Source: Rhizobium leucaenae USDA 9039
GTDB lineage: Bacteria > Pseudomonadota > Alphaproteobacteria > Rhizobiales > Rhizobiaceae
Length of the DNA: 64,000 nt
NCBI RefSeq assembly: GCF_000426285.1
Contig: NZ_AUFB01000010.1
Span: 124,001 to 188,000, forward strand
Direction: 5' to 3'
The notes under the pieces were generated by a model, which made no database searches, was not told the origin of the DNA, and was given only the letters and a program-made list of their open reading frames with translations. How positions within the stretch are numbered: the stretch's first letter is position 1; each line of letters starts with the position of its first letter. Positions 29,051 through 39,333 of the stretch are shown here, one piece after another. The position numbers and the translations under genes are program-made.

Positions 29051-29875
29051 ATGACATCGCCCGTCGACGTTACGACACTAGCCGAGCTTTTGCGCCGTAC
29101 AGCGCAGGCGGAAATTCTGCCACGTTTTCGCAGACTCGGCAGTGACGATGTCCGCGCCAAGAGCGAGGCGACCGATCTCGTGACCGAAGCGGATGAGCAG
29201 GCCGAACGGATGATCAAGGCGGAGGTCGAACAGCTTTGGCCGGGTGCGCTTTTCATCGGCGAAGAGTCGGTTGCCGCAGAACCGGCGCTACTTAGCAAGA
29301 TATCCGGCGCGGAGCTGGCCATCATCGTCGATCCCATCGACGGCACCTTCAATTTTGCCTCCGGCATCCCCGCATTCGGCGTCATGGCCTCTGTGATCTC
29401 CAAGGGTGAGACGGTGGCCGGCATTATCTTTGATCCGATGGGCGACGATTGGGTGCTGGCGGAAAAGGGTGGAGGAGCTTGGCTCCGACGGCCGGATGGT
29501 GAGGCACAGCGCCTCTCCGTGGCGACGCCGGTTGCGCTGGAAGACATGGTCGGCATGGCCTCCACCGGCTACCTGCCGAAGGAAAAACGCGCTGAGATCA
29601 TGGGCAATCTCGCCAAGGTACGCTTTCTCACCAACTACCGGTGCGCTGCCCATGAATACCGCACCTTCGCCGCCGGGCATGTCCATTATCTCATGTATAA
29701 TAAGCTGATGCCGTGGGATCACTTAGCCGGCGCTCTGATTTCCGAGGAGGCGGGAGCCTATGCGAGGCGCCTCGACGGCTCGCCCTATCTGCCGCATCAT
29801 GTTGACGGCGGCCTGTTGGTTACGCCGGACAAGACATCATGGGAAGTGTTGCGGCGAGAGGTTTTCACCGTTTGA
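29051..29875 (+). CDS. Inositol monophosphatase family protein (paralog 2)
   Basis: A 274-residue paralog of the preceding gene with intact metal sites GEES (70-73), DPIDGT (94-99) and a WDHLAG near residue 224. The pair also share KGETVAGII and LMPWDHLAGALI segments. The ATG at 29051 follows AAAGGA eight bases upstream; an in-frame codon at 29030 overlaps the previous stop region and lacks a site. Retention of both copies with complete active sites suggests different substrates or expression, not decay. Confidence 0.88.
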   Translation: MTSPVDVTTLAELLRRTAQAEILPRFRRLGSDDVRAKSEATDLVTEADEQAERMIKAEVEQLWPGALFIGEESVAAEPALLSKISGAELAIIVDPIDGTFNFASGIPAFGVMASVISKGETVAGIIFDPMGDDWVLAEKGGGAWLRRPDGEAQRLSVATPVALEDMVGMASTGYLPKEKRAEIMGNLAKVRFLTNYRCAAHEYRTFAAGHVHYLMYNKLMPWDHLAGALISEEAGAYARRLDGSPYLPHHVDGGLLVTPDKTSWEVLRREVFTV

Positions 29876-29974
29876 GATAGCGGTGTTCCCACTTGGAAAG
29901 TCGTGGACGGAACATTATGTTCACTCACGCTATGCAACCGCCATTCGGCGGGACCTCCGGCTGGGACAAGCGAG

Positions 29975-30895
29975 ATGACCGAAACGAGCCGCAAGCTGAC
30001 GACCATCTTCTCCGCCGACGTTCAAGATTATACGCGCCTGATGCGGAACGACGAGGAAGGCACACTCGCTACGCTGAAGCGCTATCGAGACGCCATGGCG
30101 CGACTGATCGAAGCGCATGGTGGCCGGGTGATCAACACCTGGGGTGACGGCGTATTTGCTGAGTTCCCCAGCGTTGTCGAGGCCTTGCGCGCGGCAATCG
30201 ACGTTCAAAACGAACTTGCCGGTTACAATGCCAGCAGCGACTCCGATACGCAGATGCTCTTCCGCATCGGTCTCAACCTTGGCGACGTCATCGCCGAAGG
30301 CAACGATATCTATGGCGACGGCGTCAACATCGCCGCGCGCCTTCAGGCCTGTGCGGTCGCCGGCGGTATTGTCATTTCGAATACGGTCTACGACCAGGTC
30401 CGCAACAAGGTCGCCGTCGGCTTCGATTTTCTCGGCCAATTGGAGGTCAAGAATATAGTCGGCGGCGTGCCGAGCTATGCGGTACGGATCGGCGCGCCTC
30501 AAACTGATTCGCCACCCACCAATCCCCGCACCGTCCGAGAGCACGTTCCCAGTGCGCCTAAGACGATTGTAGAAACTGCCACACGCGGTGAGCGGAGTTA
30601 CGGCGTGCTTGCGGTGATCGCTGTAGGTTTGGTGGTGCTGAATATTCTCGCATGGCACGGCGAGTTTTGGGCCGCCTGGCCTGTGCTTGGTCTCGCGATG
30701 GTGGCCGGGCTTCGCTGGGCGCGAACGAACACCCAGTTTGATCGCCGCCTCGCCACTTTCGCCGTGGTCGGCGCGGGCATCGTCGGGATCAATCTTCTGT
30801 CATGGCACGGCACACCCTGGGCGATCTGGCCGCTATTGGGCCTAGCGGTTCTTGCCGGCATTCGCTGGGTCAGGCGCCAACGCGGCGATGTCTGA
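29975..30895 (+). CDS. Class III adenylate cyclase with duplicated two-helix membrane tail
   Basis: A 306-residue protein. The N-terminal ~170 residues are a class III nucleotide cyclase domain. Metal Asp residues are D15 in FSADVQDYTRLM and D58 in NTWGDG. The transition-state Asn and Arg are in YGDGVNIAARLQ, and a Lys lies in LEVKNIVGG. All are compatible with an active adenylate cyclase producing cAMP. After a Pro-rich linker the C-terminal ~100 residues contain two copies of a unit (L-N-x-L-x-WHG-x-x-WA-x-WP-x-LGLA-x-x-AG-x-RW). Each gives two short membrane helices, so the enzyme is probably membrane-anchored by its C terminus. Start 29975 (MTETSRKLTTIFS) is chosen because the family begins there. 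Confidence 0.87.
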   Translation: MTETSRKLTTIFSADVQDYTRLMRNDEEGTLATLKRYRDAMARLIEAHGGRVINTWGDGVFAEFPSVVEALRAAIDVQNELAGYNASSDSDTQMLFRIGLNLGDVIAEGNDIYGDGVNIAARLQACAVAGGIVISNTVYDQVRNKVAVGFDFLGQLEVKNIVGGVPSYAVRIGAPQTDSPPTNPRTVREHVPSAPKTIVETATRGERSYGVLAVIAVGLVVLNILAWHGEFWAAWPVLGLAMVAGLRWARTNTQFDRRLATFAVVGAGIVGINLLSWHGTPWAIWPLLGLAVLAGIRWVRRQRGDV

Positions 30896-30917
30896 CGCCG
30901 CGTCGAAGGACTGCCAT

Positions 30918-32198
30918 TCAGACATGACCCATGCCGGGTTCAAGCTGCGGGTCGTCGCCCGGATGGGTGAAGAGCCTGCCCTTTTCCGCCCATAGTGTCG
31001 CAATGATCGTCAAGGCACCGAAGATCGTGAAGCCGGCGATCAGCGGCTGGACGGTTCCATCGAACATCTGGCCGACGATGCCTCCGAGCAATACGCCGCC
31101 GGTGGTGGAGATGGAGCTGGTAATTGCGGCAGCCGTGCCCGCCAGATGCCCCATCGGCTCCAGGCTGATGGCCATGAAATTGGTGGTGATGACCGCAAAC
31201 ATCATCAGCATCACCGAGATCAGTACATAGGTGAACAAGAAGCTCGGCAGACCAGTCGTACCGGCGACATAGCCGAAAGCGCCGAGAACGGTGAAGATGA
31301 TCATCGCGACGTGCGAGATGCGCCGCATGCCATAGCTGCGAACGAAATAGCCGTTGGCGAATTGCGCAACCGCAGTGCCCGCCGCCGTCGCGGCAAAAGC
31401 GATGGGAAACCATTCGCCGAGGCCATAGACTTCACCGAAAACCTGCTGAACCGAGACCACGTAGGCGCAGATGACGCCGGTAAAAAGAGTCAAGCCGATC
31501 ATGTAGCCGCAGGTAACACGGTTGGTCAGCACCGTTTTGAAGCCGGAAACGACCGAACTGACGGACAACGGCAGGCGCTCATTGTCAGGCAACGTCTCCT
31601 TCATGCGAAGGAACGCGATGAGAAAGAGAACGGCACTTGCGATACCCAGTGCGATGAATATCCATTGCCAGTTCGAATGGGCAACGATCATTTGCCCGAC
31701 GAAAGGTGCGACCATCGGCATGATCATGAAAACGATGGTGACATAGGACATGACCCGCGCCATTTCACGGCCACCGAAGCAATCGCGGACGATCGCCAAG
31801 GTCGTGATACGAACAGCGGCGGCACCGACGCCCTGAATGAAGCGCAATACCAGCAGTGTGGTGAGGCTGCCGCTCCAAGCGGCTGCGAAAAGCGTTACCG
31901 TGTAGAAGATAAGGCCGCCGAGGAGGATGTTCCGCCGGCCATAGGCGTCGGACAGGCTGCCGAAAAATAGCTGGCAGATACCGAAGCCGAGGAAATAGAC
32001 ACCGATGACCAATTGCGTGTCATTGGGATTGGCGACCGCCAGCGACTGCCCGATATTCGGTAGGGCCGGCAACATGCTGTCTATGCCCATCGAGATGCTC
32101 GCCGTCATCAGCGCGATGATGATGATGAATTCGGCGATGCCGAGGCCGATGCGGGCGGAGCCGGATTGCTCCGCGAGTTTTGTTTGGGTCGGATTCAT
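30918..32198 (-). CDS. MFS drug-resistance transporter, Bcr/CflA type (copy B)
   Basis: A 426-residue major facilitator with about 12 membrane helices. The Bcr/CflA-like N terminus includes IDSMLPALPNIGQSL, and the loop 2-3 motif is GSLSDAYGRRNILLGG. Family members export bicyclomycin, chloramphenicol or other compounds by proton antiport; the substrate is unknown. The upstream neighbour, 12 bases away on the same strand, is a related transporter with the same layout, so the two form a tandem duplicate transcribed together. Confidence 0.9.
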   Translation of the reverse strand: MNPTQTKLAEQSGSARIGLGIAEFIIIIALMTASISMGIDSMLPALPNIGQSLAVANPNDTQLVIGVYFLGFGICQLFFGSLSDAYGRRNILLGGLIFYTVTLFAAAWSGSLTTLLVLRFIQGVGAAAVRITTLAIVRDCFGGREMARVMSYVTIVFMIMPMVAPFVGQMIVAHSNWQWIFIALGIASAVLFLIAFLRMKETLPDNERLPLSVSSVVSGFKTVLTNRVTCGYMIGLTLFTGVICAYVVSVQQVFGEVYGLGEWFPIAFAATAAGTAVAQFANGYFVRSYGMRRISHVAMIIFTVLGAFGYVAGTTGLPSFLFTYVLISVMLMMFAVITTNFMAISLEPMGHLAGTAAAITSSISTTGGVLLGGIVGQMFDGTVQPLIAGFTIFGALTIIATLWAEKGRLFTHPGDDPQLEPGMGHV

Positions 32199-32210
32199 AT
32201 CATATGCCTG

Positions 32211-33506
32211 TCAGTGAAGGGCCAGAGACTGATCGGAGGGCGGCGGCGCATTCTGTGGCCTGAAAAGCCGCCCTTTCTCGGCAATGAGCACGAAGCCGAT
32301 GCCGATCAGCGAGACCGTAAAGTAGCCGACGATCATCGGCGTTGCCGTCCCGTCGTAGAGCTGACCGATCACCGCGCCGATCGAGGCACCGCCGACCGTG
32401 CTCATGAAGCCGAGCACCGAAGACGCCGTGCCGGCGACATGGCCCAATGGCTCCATGGCGAGCGAATTGAAGTTCGAGCCGATCCATCCGAACTGGAACA
32501 TGGCGAGCGCGAAGAGGATCATGAACAGCGGGAAGGGCATTGGTGCCGGACCATAGAGCTGCACCATCAGCCACAGGAAGGTGATGGTTGCGAAGCCGAA
32601 CAGGGCCGCATGCGACAGCCGACGCATGCCGAAGCGCCCGACGAGCTGCGAATTTATAAAGGAGGAGAGCGCCATGAACAGCGCGACGCCGCCAAAGGCA
32701 AGAGGTGTGTAGACGCCGAGCCCGTATATGTCGTTATAGACCTGCTGCGCCGAATTGATGAAGCCGAACAGCGCTCCGAACAGGAAGGTGTTGGCAATCG
32801 TGTAACACAGGGCGACGCGGTTCGTCAGAACCATGCCGAAGCCGGAAATGACGGATTTTACGGTGAGGGGGCGGACGTTCTCCGACCTGAGCGTTTCCGG
32901 CAGCCGGAAATACATCCAGATGCCGACAAGCGTTGCCATAGTGCCGATGAAGACGAAGATCATGTGCCAGGTGCTGACCAGCATGATGACCTGCCCGCTT
33001 CCCGGCGCGATGACTGGAACGATCATGAAAACCATCATGATCAGCGACATGACCTCGGCCATTTGACGGCCGCCGAAAACGTCGCGGACGATCGAGATGG
33101 TGATGACGCGCGTTGCCGCAGATCCCAGGCCCTGGATGAAGCGCAGGGCAAGCAGGCCGGCAAAGGACGGGATCAGCGCAATGCCGAAGGCGGAGACGAT
33201 ATAGACGGAAAGGCCGATCAGCAGCGGCACGCGGCGGCCGAAGCGGTCAGACAGCGGGCCGTAGAAAAGCTGCGCCGAGCCGAAACCGATCAGATAAGCG
33301 GTTACGACATATTGCCGATGATTTTCGTTTTCCACGCCGAGGCTGGAGCCGATCTGCTGCAGGGCGGGGATCATGATGTCGATGGCCAGCGAATTGACCG
33401 CCATCAGGAAGGCGGCGAGCACAATGAACTCGCGTTTGCCCATGGGCAATTGCCCCTGGGACGTAGCCTGGGATGTAGTCGTCACGGTTTTTTTTCCCAT
33501 AAACAT
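32211..33506 (-). CDS. MFS drug-resistance transporter, Bcr/CflA type (copy A)
   Basis: A 431-residue 12-helix major facilitator of the Bcr/CflA family, with AIDIMIPALQQIGSSLGVE and GPLSDRFGRRVPLLIG as signatures. Its first residues (MFMGKKTVTTTSQATSQGQLP) are polar. ATG is at 33506, with an alternative ATG at 33500. It precedes copy B by 12 bases and follows grxD by 78 bases. The two transporters are diverged but share helix-by-helix phrases such as EPMGH(V/L)AGTA and VLTNRV, so the duplication is old. Confidence 0.9.
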   Translation of the reverse strand: MFMGKKTVTTTSQATSQGQLPMGKREFIVLAAFLMAVNSLAIDIMIPALQQIGSSLGVENENHRQYVVTAYLIGFGSAQLFYGPLSDRFGRRVPLLIGLSVYIVSAFGIALIPSFAGLLALRFIQGLGSAATRVITISIVRDVFGGRQMAEVMSLIMMVFMIVPVIAPGSGQVIMLVSTWHMIFVFIGTMATLVGIWMYFRLPETLRSENVRPLTVKSVISGFGMVLTNRVALCYTIANTFLFGALFGFINSAQQVYNDIYGLGVYTPLAFGGVALFMALSSFINSQLVGRFGMRRLSHAALFGFATITFLWLMVQLYGPAPMPFPLFMILFALAMFQFGWIGSNFNSLAMEPLGHVAGTASSVLGFMSTVGGASIGAVIGQLYDGTATPMIVGYFTVSLIGIGFVLIAEKGRLFRPQNAPPPSDQSLALH

Positions 33507-33584
33507 ATCAAGGCGCCGCCCGGCGGCAGCGCCTCATCAACTGAATTGGACTATGGAAACCGGACGGAAGAGCCCGGTGACCGG

Positions 33585-33920
33585 TCAGGCGGCGCCGCGG
33601 ACGGCGATACCATGTTCCTGGAAGTGCTGCTGCAACTCGCCCGCCTGGAACATTTCGCGCACGATGTCACACCCGCCGACAAACTCGCCCTTCACATAGA
33701 GCTGGGGAATGGTGGGCCAATTGGAATAGTCCTTGATGCCCTGGCGAATTTCCGAATCGGCCAGAACATTGATGCCCTTATAGTCGACACCGATATAGTC
33801 GAGGATCTGAACCACCTGGCCCGAGAAACCACACTGCGGGAACTGCGGCGTACCCTTCATGAAGAGAACAACGTCGTTGGTCTTCACTTCGTTGTCGATG
33901 AATTCGTTAATGCCGCTCAT
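33585..33920 (-). CDS. grxD: Monothiol glutaredoxin, Grx4 type
   Basis: A 111-residue CGFS-type glutaredoxin that binds a glutathione-ligated [2Fe-2S] cluster and delivers it to targets. C30 lies in QCGFS, and [19 protein letters not shown] is the glutathione-binding region. The ATG at 33920 ([10 protein letters not shown]) matches the family; the open frame extends upstream without support. In other bacteria CGFS glutaredoxins act with BolA. Here bolA lies 2 kb upstream on the same strand, separated by two plus-strand membrane genes. Confidence 0.96.
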   Translation of the reverse strand: MSGINEFIDNEVKTNDVVLFMKGTPQFPQCGFSGQVVQILDYIGVDYKGINVLADSEIRQGIKDYSNWPTIPQLYVKGEFVGGCDIVREMFQAGELQQHFQEHGIAVRGAA

Positions 33921-34294
33921 ATTTCGTCCTTTCACATGCGGGTTCAAGGTCCGCAGCTTCAAATCTTATCCTTAAATAGCAAGGTGAAGGTTCGATTTCC
34001 AGCCGCAATCATGCACCCGATATGTTTTTCATCGCATGAATGGGTTTTCGGGCAACAATGGTTCCGAATGATGGCGCCGCATTGGAATTAGCATCTTTTT
34101 TTGAACAGTGCGTTTTGAAATCGCTTCTTCAACGTGGAAGCTGAACAACACACATACAGGATAAACAAGGGACGCTTAGTATCGTGCCGCCGGCCTATTT
34201 TGCCGGTAGCGGGAAATTGTCGAGGCATGGCGGCGAAGGCCACATGGCGGGTGTCAGTCCCTTTTTTTACATGCATTTTCAGGGAGTGGACACC
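33921..34294. other. 374-base intergenic region between divergent grxD and the small membrane gene
   Basis: This stretch is AT-richer than its surroundings and has no convincing gene. It contains a T-run near 34092-34098 and a small CCGGC-ctatttt-GCCGG hairpin at 34190-34206. No clear sigma70 or EcfG promoter match was found. Confidence 0.5.
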
Positions 34295-34594
34295 ATGAGC
34301 CATCATCACTATTCCGACGGCCAAGTCGGCGAAGAGCGCGAATTTTATAGCGCCGACGAGACGAGTGAAGGCGAAAGGGAATATTACGAACATGTTCGCA
34401 CCCCCAGAGCATCAATGCTGAACAGCGCCATCACAGTCAGCATCATTGTTTTAGTTCTCAGTATCGCGTTCGGCTATCGCGCCTCCACAATCCCAGCGCC
34501 GCAGGTGCAATCTGCGACCGTTCAGAAGATCATGATTGCTCCGTCGAGCGATTCCTGTGCCGAGCTTTCGCCCTATGCCGGCAGCGATTGCTAA
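34295..34594 (+). CDS. Small acidic single-pass membrane protein
   Basis: A 99-residue protein of unknown family. The N-terminal ~40 residues are acidic with His and Tyr (MSHHHYSDG, then two E-R-E-(F/Y)-Y units at about 14-33). One membrane helix follows (about residues 46-66, ITVSIIVLVLSIAFGY), then a short tail with two cysteines (SSDSCAEL and the final C). The ATG at 34295 has AGGGAG nine bases upstream, which decides the start over a longer frame from 34184. It lies 141 bases before a larger membrane hydrolase-like gene on the same strand, and both interrupt the bolA-grxD interval. Confidence 0.6.
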   Translation: MSHHHYSDGQVGEEREFYSADETSEGEREYYEHVRTPRASMLNSAITVSIIVLVLSIAFGYRASTIPAPQVQSATVQKIMIAPSSDSCAELSPYAGSDC

Positions 34595-34735
34595 TGTCGG
34601 AAATTCCTTAACCATATGGTGGGAGCCTATCGATCAGCTTTCACCATAGGCTGCCATGAAAAAGCCGACAGGTGATGATGTTGACAGCATCCTATGTCCA
34701 TGTGACGCCGCCAACCTGCCGGGATTAAGAATATT

Positions 34736-35941
34736 ATGAATAGCGTAAAGAAGAGGGTAGTCCTTCACTTCCCCGGCTTTGAACCCTTGGACGCTCCGGC
34801 GCATAGGGCGCGTTACGAGCGATCCGCCAAACAAAGCGCCGCCGTATGGAACTTTTCGGTGGCCGTCGATACGCTTCGAAATTTCGGCAGGGCGCCGTAT
34901 TTCGACGTCAATACCAAGGGAGCGGACTGGGAAACCAAAAGCCGCATTCATGTCCTCGACCATGACGATCTCGTTGCCAAGCTGAATGGCAGACCTTTTT
35001 CCGTGCGGCTGGGGCAGGGTTATCTCGCTGCTGCCAAGGTCGCGTTGTCAGGCGGTCTGATGGGCTATTTCCGGCATGCCTGGCGGTTCGGTCTGTTCTT
35101 CATTTTTCCGTTCCTGCTGATACTGGTCGGGCTGATGCTCAGCCTGTCCATCGCTCTCTCACCCTTTGCATTCGGGCTTCCCTCCTGGAGCCATATCGGC
35201 AGCATCGCCTTGGCGGTGGCCTTCTTCATCTATGTCTTCCTGCCGCAGGCCGAGAGGCTGCATACGCTGCACCTCTTTGCGGACTGGGAAATGGCAGTCG
35301 CGATGGCGGGATTGAACGGTATCGGCGCCGAGCAGTGGATTGAAGCCTGCGCCATCAGCGCCCGCCAGGCGCTTGACGAACCGGCCGACGAATATGTGAT
35401 TTCATCCCACAGCATGGGCTCAAGCGTCGCCGCCCATGTGATCGGCCTGCTGCTCGAACGGGAGCCTGCGCTGTTTCAAGGCAGGCGCGTGGTGTTCACG
35501 ACGCTAGGCAGCGCCATCCTGCAATGCGCATTGATGCGGCCGGCCGCCATGCTGCGTTCGCGTGTTGGCCTGTTGGCCCGCTGCCAGGACATCTTTTGGC
35601 TCGATGTCCATTGCCTGACCGATGCGATTCATTTCTACAAGGCGAAGGTCGCCGCCGTCTGCGGCCATGCGGAGGGAGCGCAGCCCACAATCATATTCGT
35701 TCGCTTCAAGAAGATGCTGACGTCGCAGCATTATGCCAAGATCAGGCGGGATTTCCTGCGCGTACACAGGCAATATGTGCTCGGACCGGATGTCCGCGCT
35801 CCCTTCGACTTCACACTTTTGACGGCCAGCCCACTGTCGGCTTCCAGCTTTGCAACATTCAACCAGGCCAATATGCCGGACCTGACGTTCGGGGCCGGCA
35901 ATGACGACGAGAACGCCCGGCTTTCCTCAGTCGGGCGCTGA
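34736..35941 (+). CDS. Uncharacterised membrane-anchored alpha/beta-hydrolase-like protein
   Basis: A 401-residue protein. It begins with VVLHFPGFEP, similar to the oxyanion region of lipases, then has two membrane helices (about residues 117-145 and 152-171). A serine-hydrolase-like nucleophile elbow follows, SSHSMGSS (S226 in H-S-M-G). Later LDVHCLTDAIHF could carry further active-site residues, but a full catalytic triad cannot be mapped. The elbow deviates slightly from GxSxG (H-S-M-G-S preceded by S). The gene's last 15 bases overlap the 3' end of bolA on the opposite strand. No characterised family is recognised. Confidence 0.6.
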   Translation: MNSVKKRVVLHFPGFEPLDAPAHRARYERSAKQSAAVWNFSVAVDTLRNFGRAPYFDVNTKGADWETKSRIHVLDHDDLVAKLNGRPFSVRLGQGYLAAAKVALSGGLMGYFRHAWRFGLFFIFPFLLILVGLMLSLSIALSPFAFGLPSWSHIGSIALAVAFFIYVFLPQAERLHTLHLFADWEMAVAMAGLNGIGAEQWIEACAISARQALDEPADEYVISSHSMGSSVAAHVIGLLLEREPALFQGRRVVFTTLGSAILQCALMRPAAMLRSRVGLLARCQDIFWLDVHCLTDAIHFYKAKVAAVCGHAEGAQPTIIFVRFKKMLTSQHYAKIRRDFLRVHRQYVLGPDVRAPFDFTLLTASPLSASSFATFNQANMPDLTFGAGNDDENARLSSVGR

Positions 35942-36160
35942 GGTCTGTAGCGCCAGGGCGTGCAGTACGCCCCCCATATTTCCCTTAAGCGCGTCATAGA
36001 CCATCTGGTGTTGCTGTACGCGGCTCTTGCCGCGGAAGGCTTCGGCCACGACTTCGGCCGCATAGTGGTCGCCATCCCCGGCCAGGTCGCGAATTGTCAC
36101 CTTGGCGCCGGGAATGCCGGCCTTGATCATGTCTTCAATATCGCCGGGATTCATTGGCAT
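35927..36160 (-). CDS. bolA: BolA family protein
   Basis: A 77-residue BolA/IbaG-like protein. The class signature includes IPGAKVTIRDLAGDGDHYAAEVVAEAFRGKSRVQQHQMVYDAL, with the conserved FRGKSRVQQHQMVY helix and a C-terminal histidine in GVLHALAL. BolA proteins pair with CGFS glutaredoxins around a [2Fe-2S] cluster. It follows purL by 17 bases on the same strand and is probably co-transcribed with it. Its 3' end overlaps a convergent membrane gene by 15 bases. Confidence 0.93.
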   Translation of the reverse strand: MPMNPGDIEDMIKAGIPGAKVTIRDLAGDGDHYAAEVVAEAFRGKSRVQQHQMVYDALKGNMGGVLHALALQTSAPD

Positions 36161-36177
36161 TAGTGATTTACCTCACT

Positions 36178-38469
<2,292 letters not shown>

Positions 38470-38563
38470 TTAGCGCATGTGAACCTGTCGTGCGACAGGA
38501 AAATGACCGCCATTCACAATGGGTGAAGGGCGGCCCTGGCTATTTTCAGTTACCGCTTGGCGA

Positions 38564-39181
38564 TCAGAACTTGTAGCCCACCAGCAGCCCGGCGCGCGTC
38601 ATGCCGGCATTCGGTCCGTCGCAGAGATTGGCATGCGATGAATGCGCCACCTGCGCCATCAGGCTCCAATGATTGTCGAAATTATAGCCCACCCCTGCAT
38701 ATTCGTGGAAAAGCAGGCGGCAGCCGAGCATTGGACCGTCCTTGGTCCAATCGTCGAGATTGCCGGTATGCACGGTGCCACCGAAACCGGCTTCCGTGAA
38801 GATGCCGTTGCTGTGGGTGAGCGTCCAGGACAGGCCGGTAAAGACTTGGGTCGCTGCCGTATCAGTGGTGCCGATCGAGGTGCCCAGATGAATGCGGGGA
38901 CGCAAAAGCTGATCTTTCCAATTGTCGGTCGGATTGTAGCCAAAAGGATTGAACAGCACTTCGACTTCCGGAAAGACGCCGGCTTCGTGATCATGCCCAG
39001 TCTGGATGGAGCCGCTGGCGCCGAAGCGAAGTTCATCGAATATTTTGGTATCCGGGGCTGCCTTTGTGTCCGCAATGTCCGCGGCAGCAGCGGATTCAGC
39101 GACAATAACCGAACCAATCATTACCAAAGCGGTCATCGTACTCGTCCAAAAACGGCCACCAGAAATAGCGTCAAAAGCCAT
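38564..39181 (-). CDS. PagL-type lipid A 3-O-deacylase (acyloxyacyl hydrolase)
   Basis: A 205-residue protein with an N-terminal hydrophobic export signal (TALVMIGSVIVAESAAAA) and an outer-membrane barrel pattern of alternating strands ending in a C-terminal Phe (LLVGYKF). Near the end, VAHSSHANLCDGPNAG matches the His-x-Ser active-site region of PagL-type lipid A 3-O-deacylases, and FHEYAGVGYNF precedes it. Such enzymes trim the 3-O acyl chain of lipid A in the outer membrane and alter host and antimicrobial-peptide responses. The lipid substrate here is inferred from the family. It lies between purL and a MocR regulator on the same strand. Confidence 0.75.
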   Translation of the reverse strand: MAFDAISGGRFWTSTMTALVMIGSVIVAESAAAADIADTKAAPDTKIFDELRFGASGSIQTGHDHEAGVFPEVEVLFNPFGYNPTDNWKDQLLRPRIHLGTSIGTTDTAATQVFTGLSWTLTHSNGIFTEAGFGGTVHTGNLDDWTKDGPMLGCRLLFHEYAGVGYNFDNHWSLMAQVAHSSHANLCDGPNAGMTRAGLLVGYKF

Positions 39182-39333
39182 GCACCCAACCCCCAGATGG
39201 CAAGCGATTCGCAGTCGTTAACCAAGTGGTAGCATCCTTAAGATGGAGGTAAAGTAGGGCTGATTATATGACAGTGCATTTCACGAAAACTGAAGCGAAA
39301 GTGCAACAGTGTCGTCATAAATGGCCGTCAGGC

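Noticed and set aside
29861..29974. GGAAC before the cyclase gene as an EcfG promoter
   Set aside because: There is no CGTT at 16-17 bases downstream, so the pair does not fit.
33508..33536. Hairpin after grxD before the transporter pair
   Set aside because: The stem is bulged and not followed by a T-run in the expected place, so it was not listed as a terminator.
32166..34091. Long plus-strand open frame opposite a transporter and grxD
   Set aside because: It is a low-complexity Asp/Arg/His-rich shadow of membrane-protein codons. The minus-strand genes are certain.
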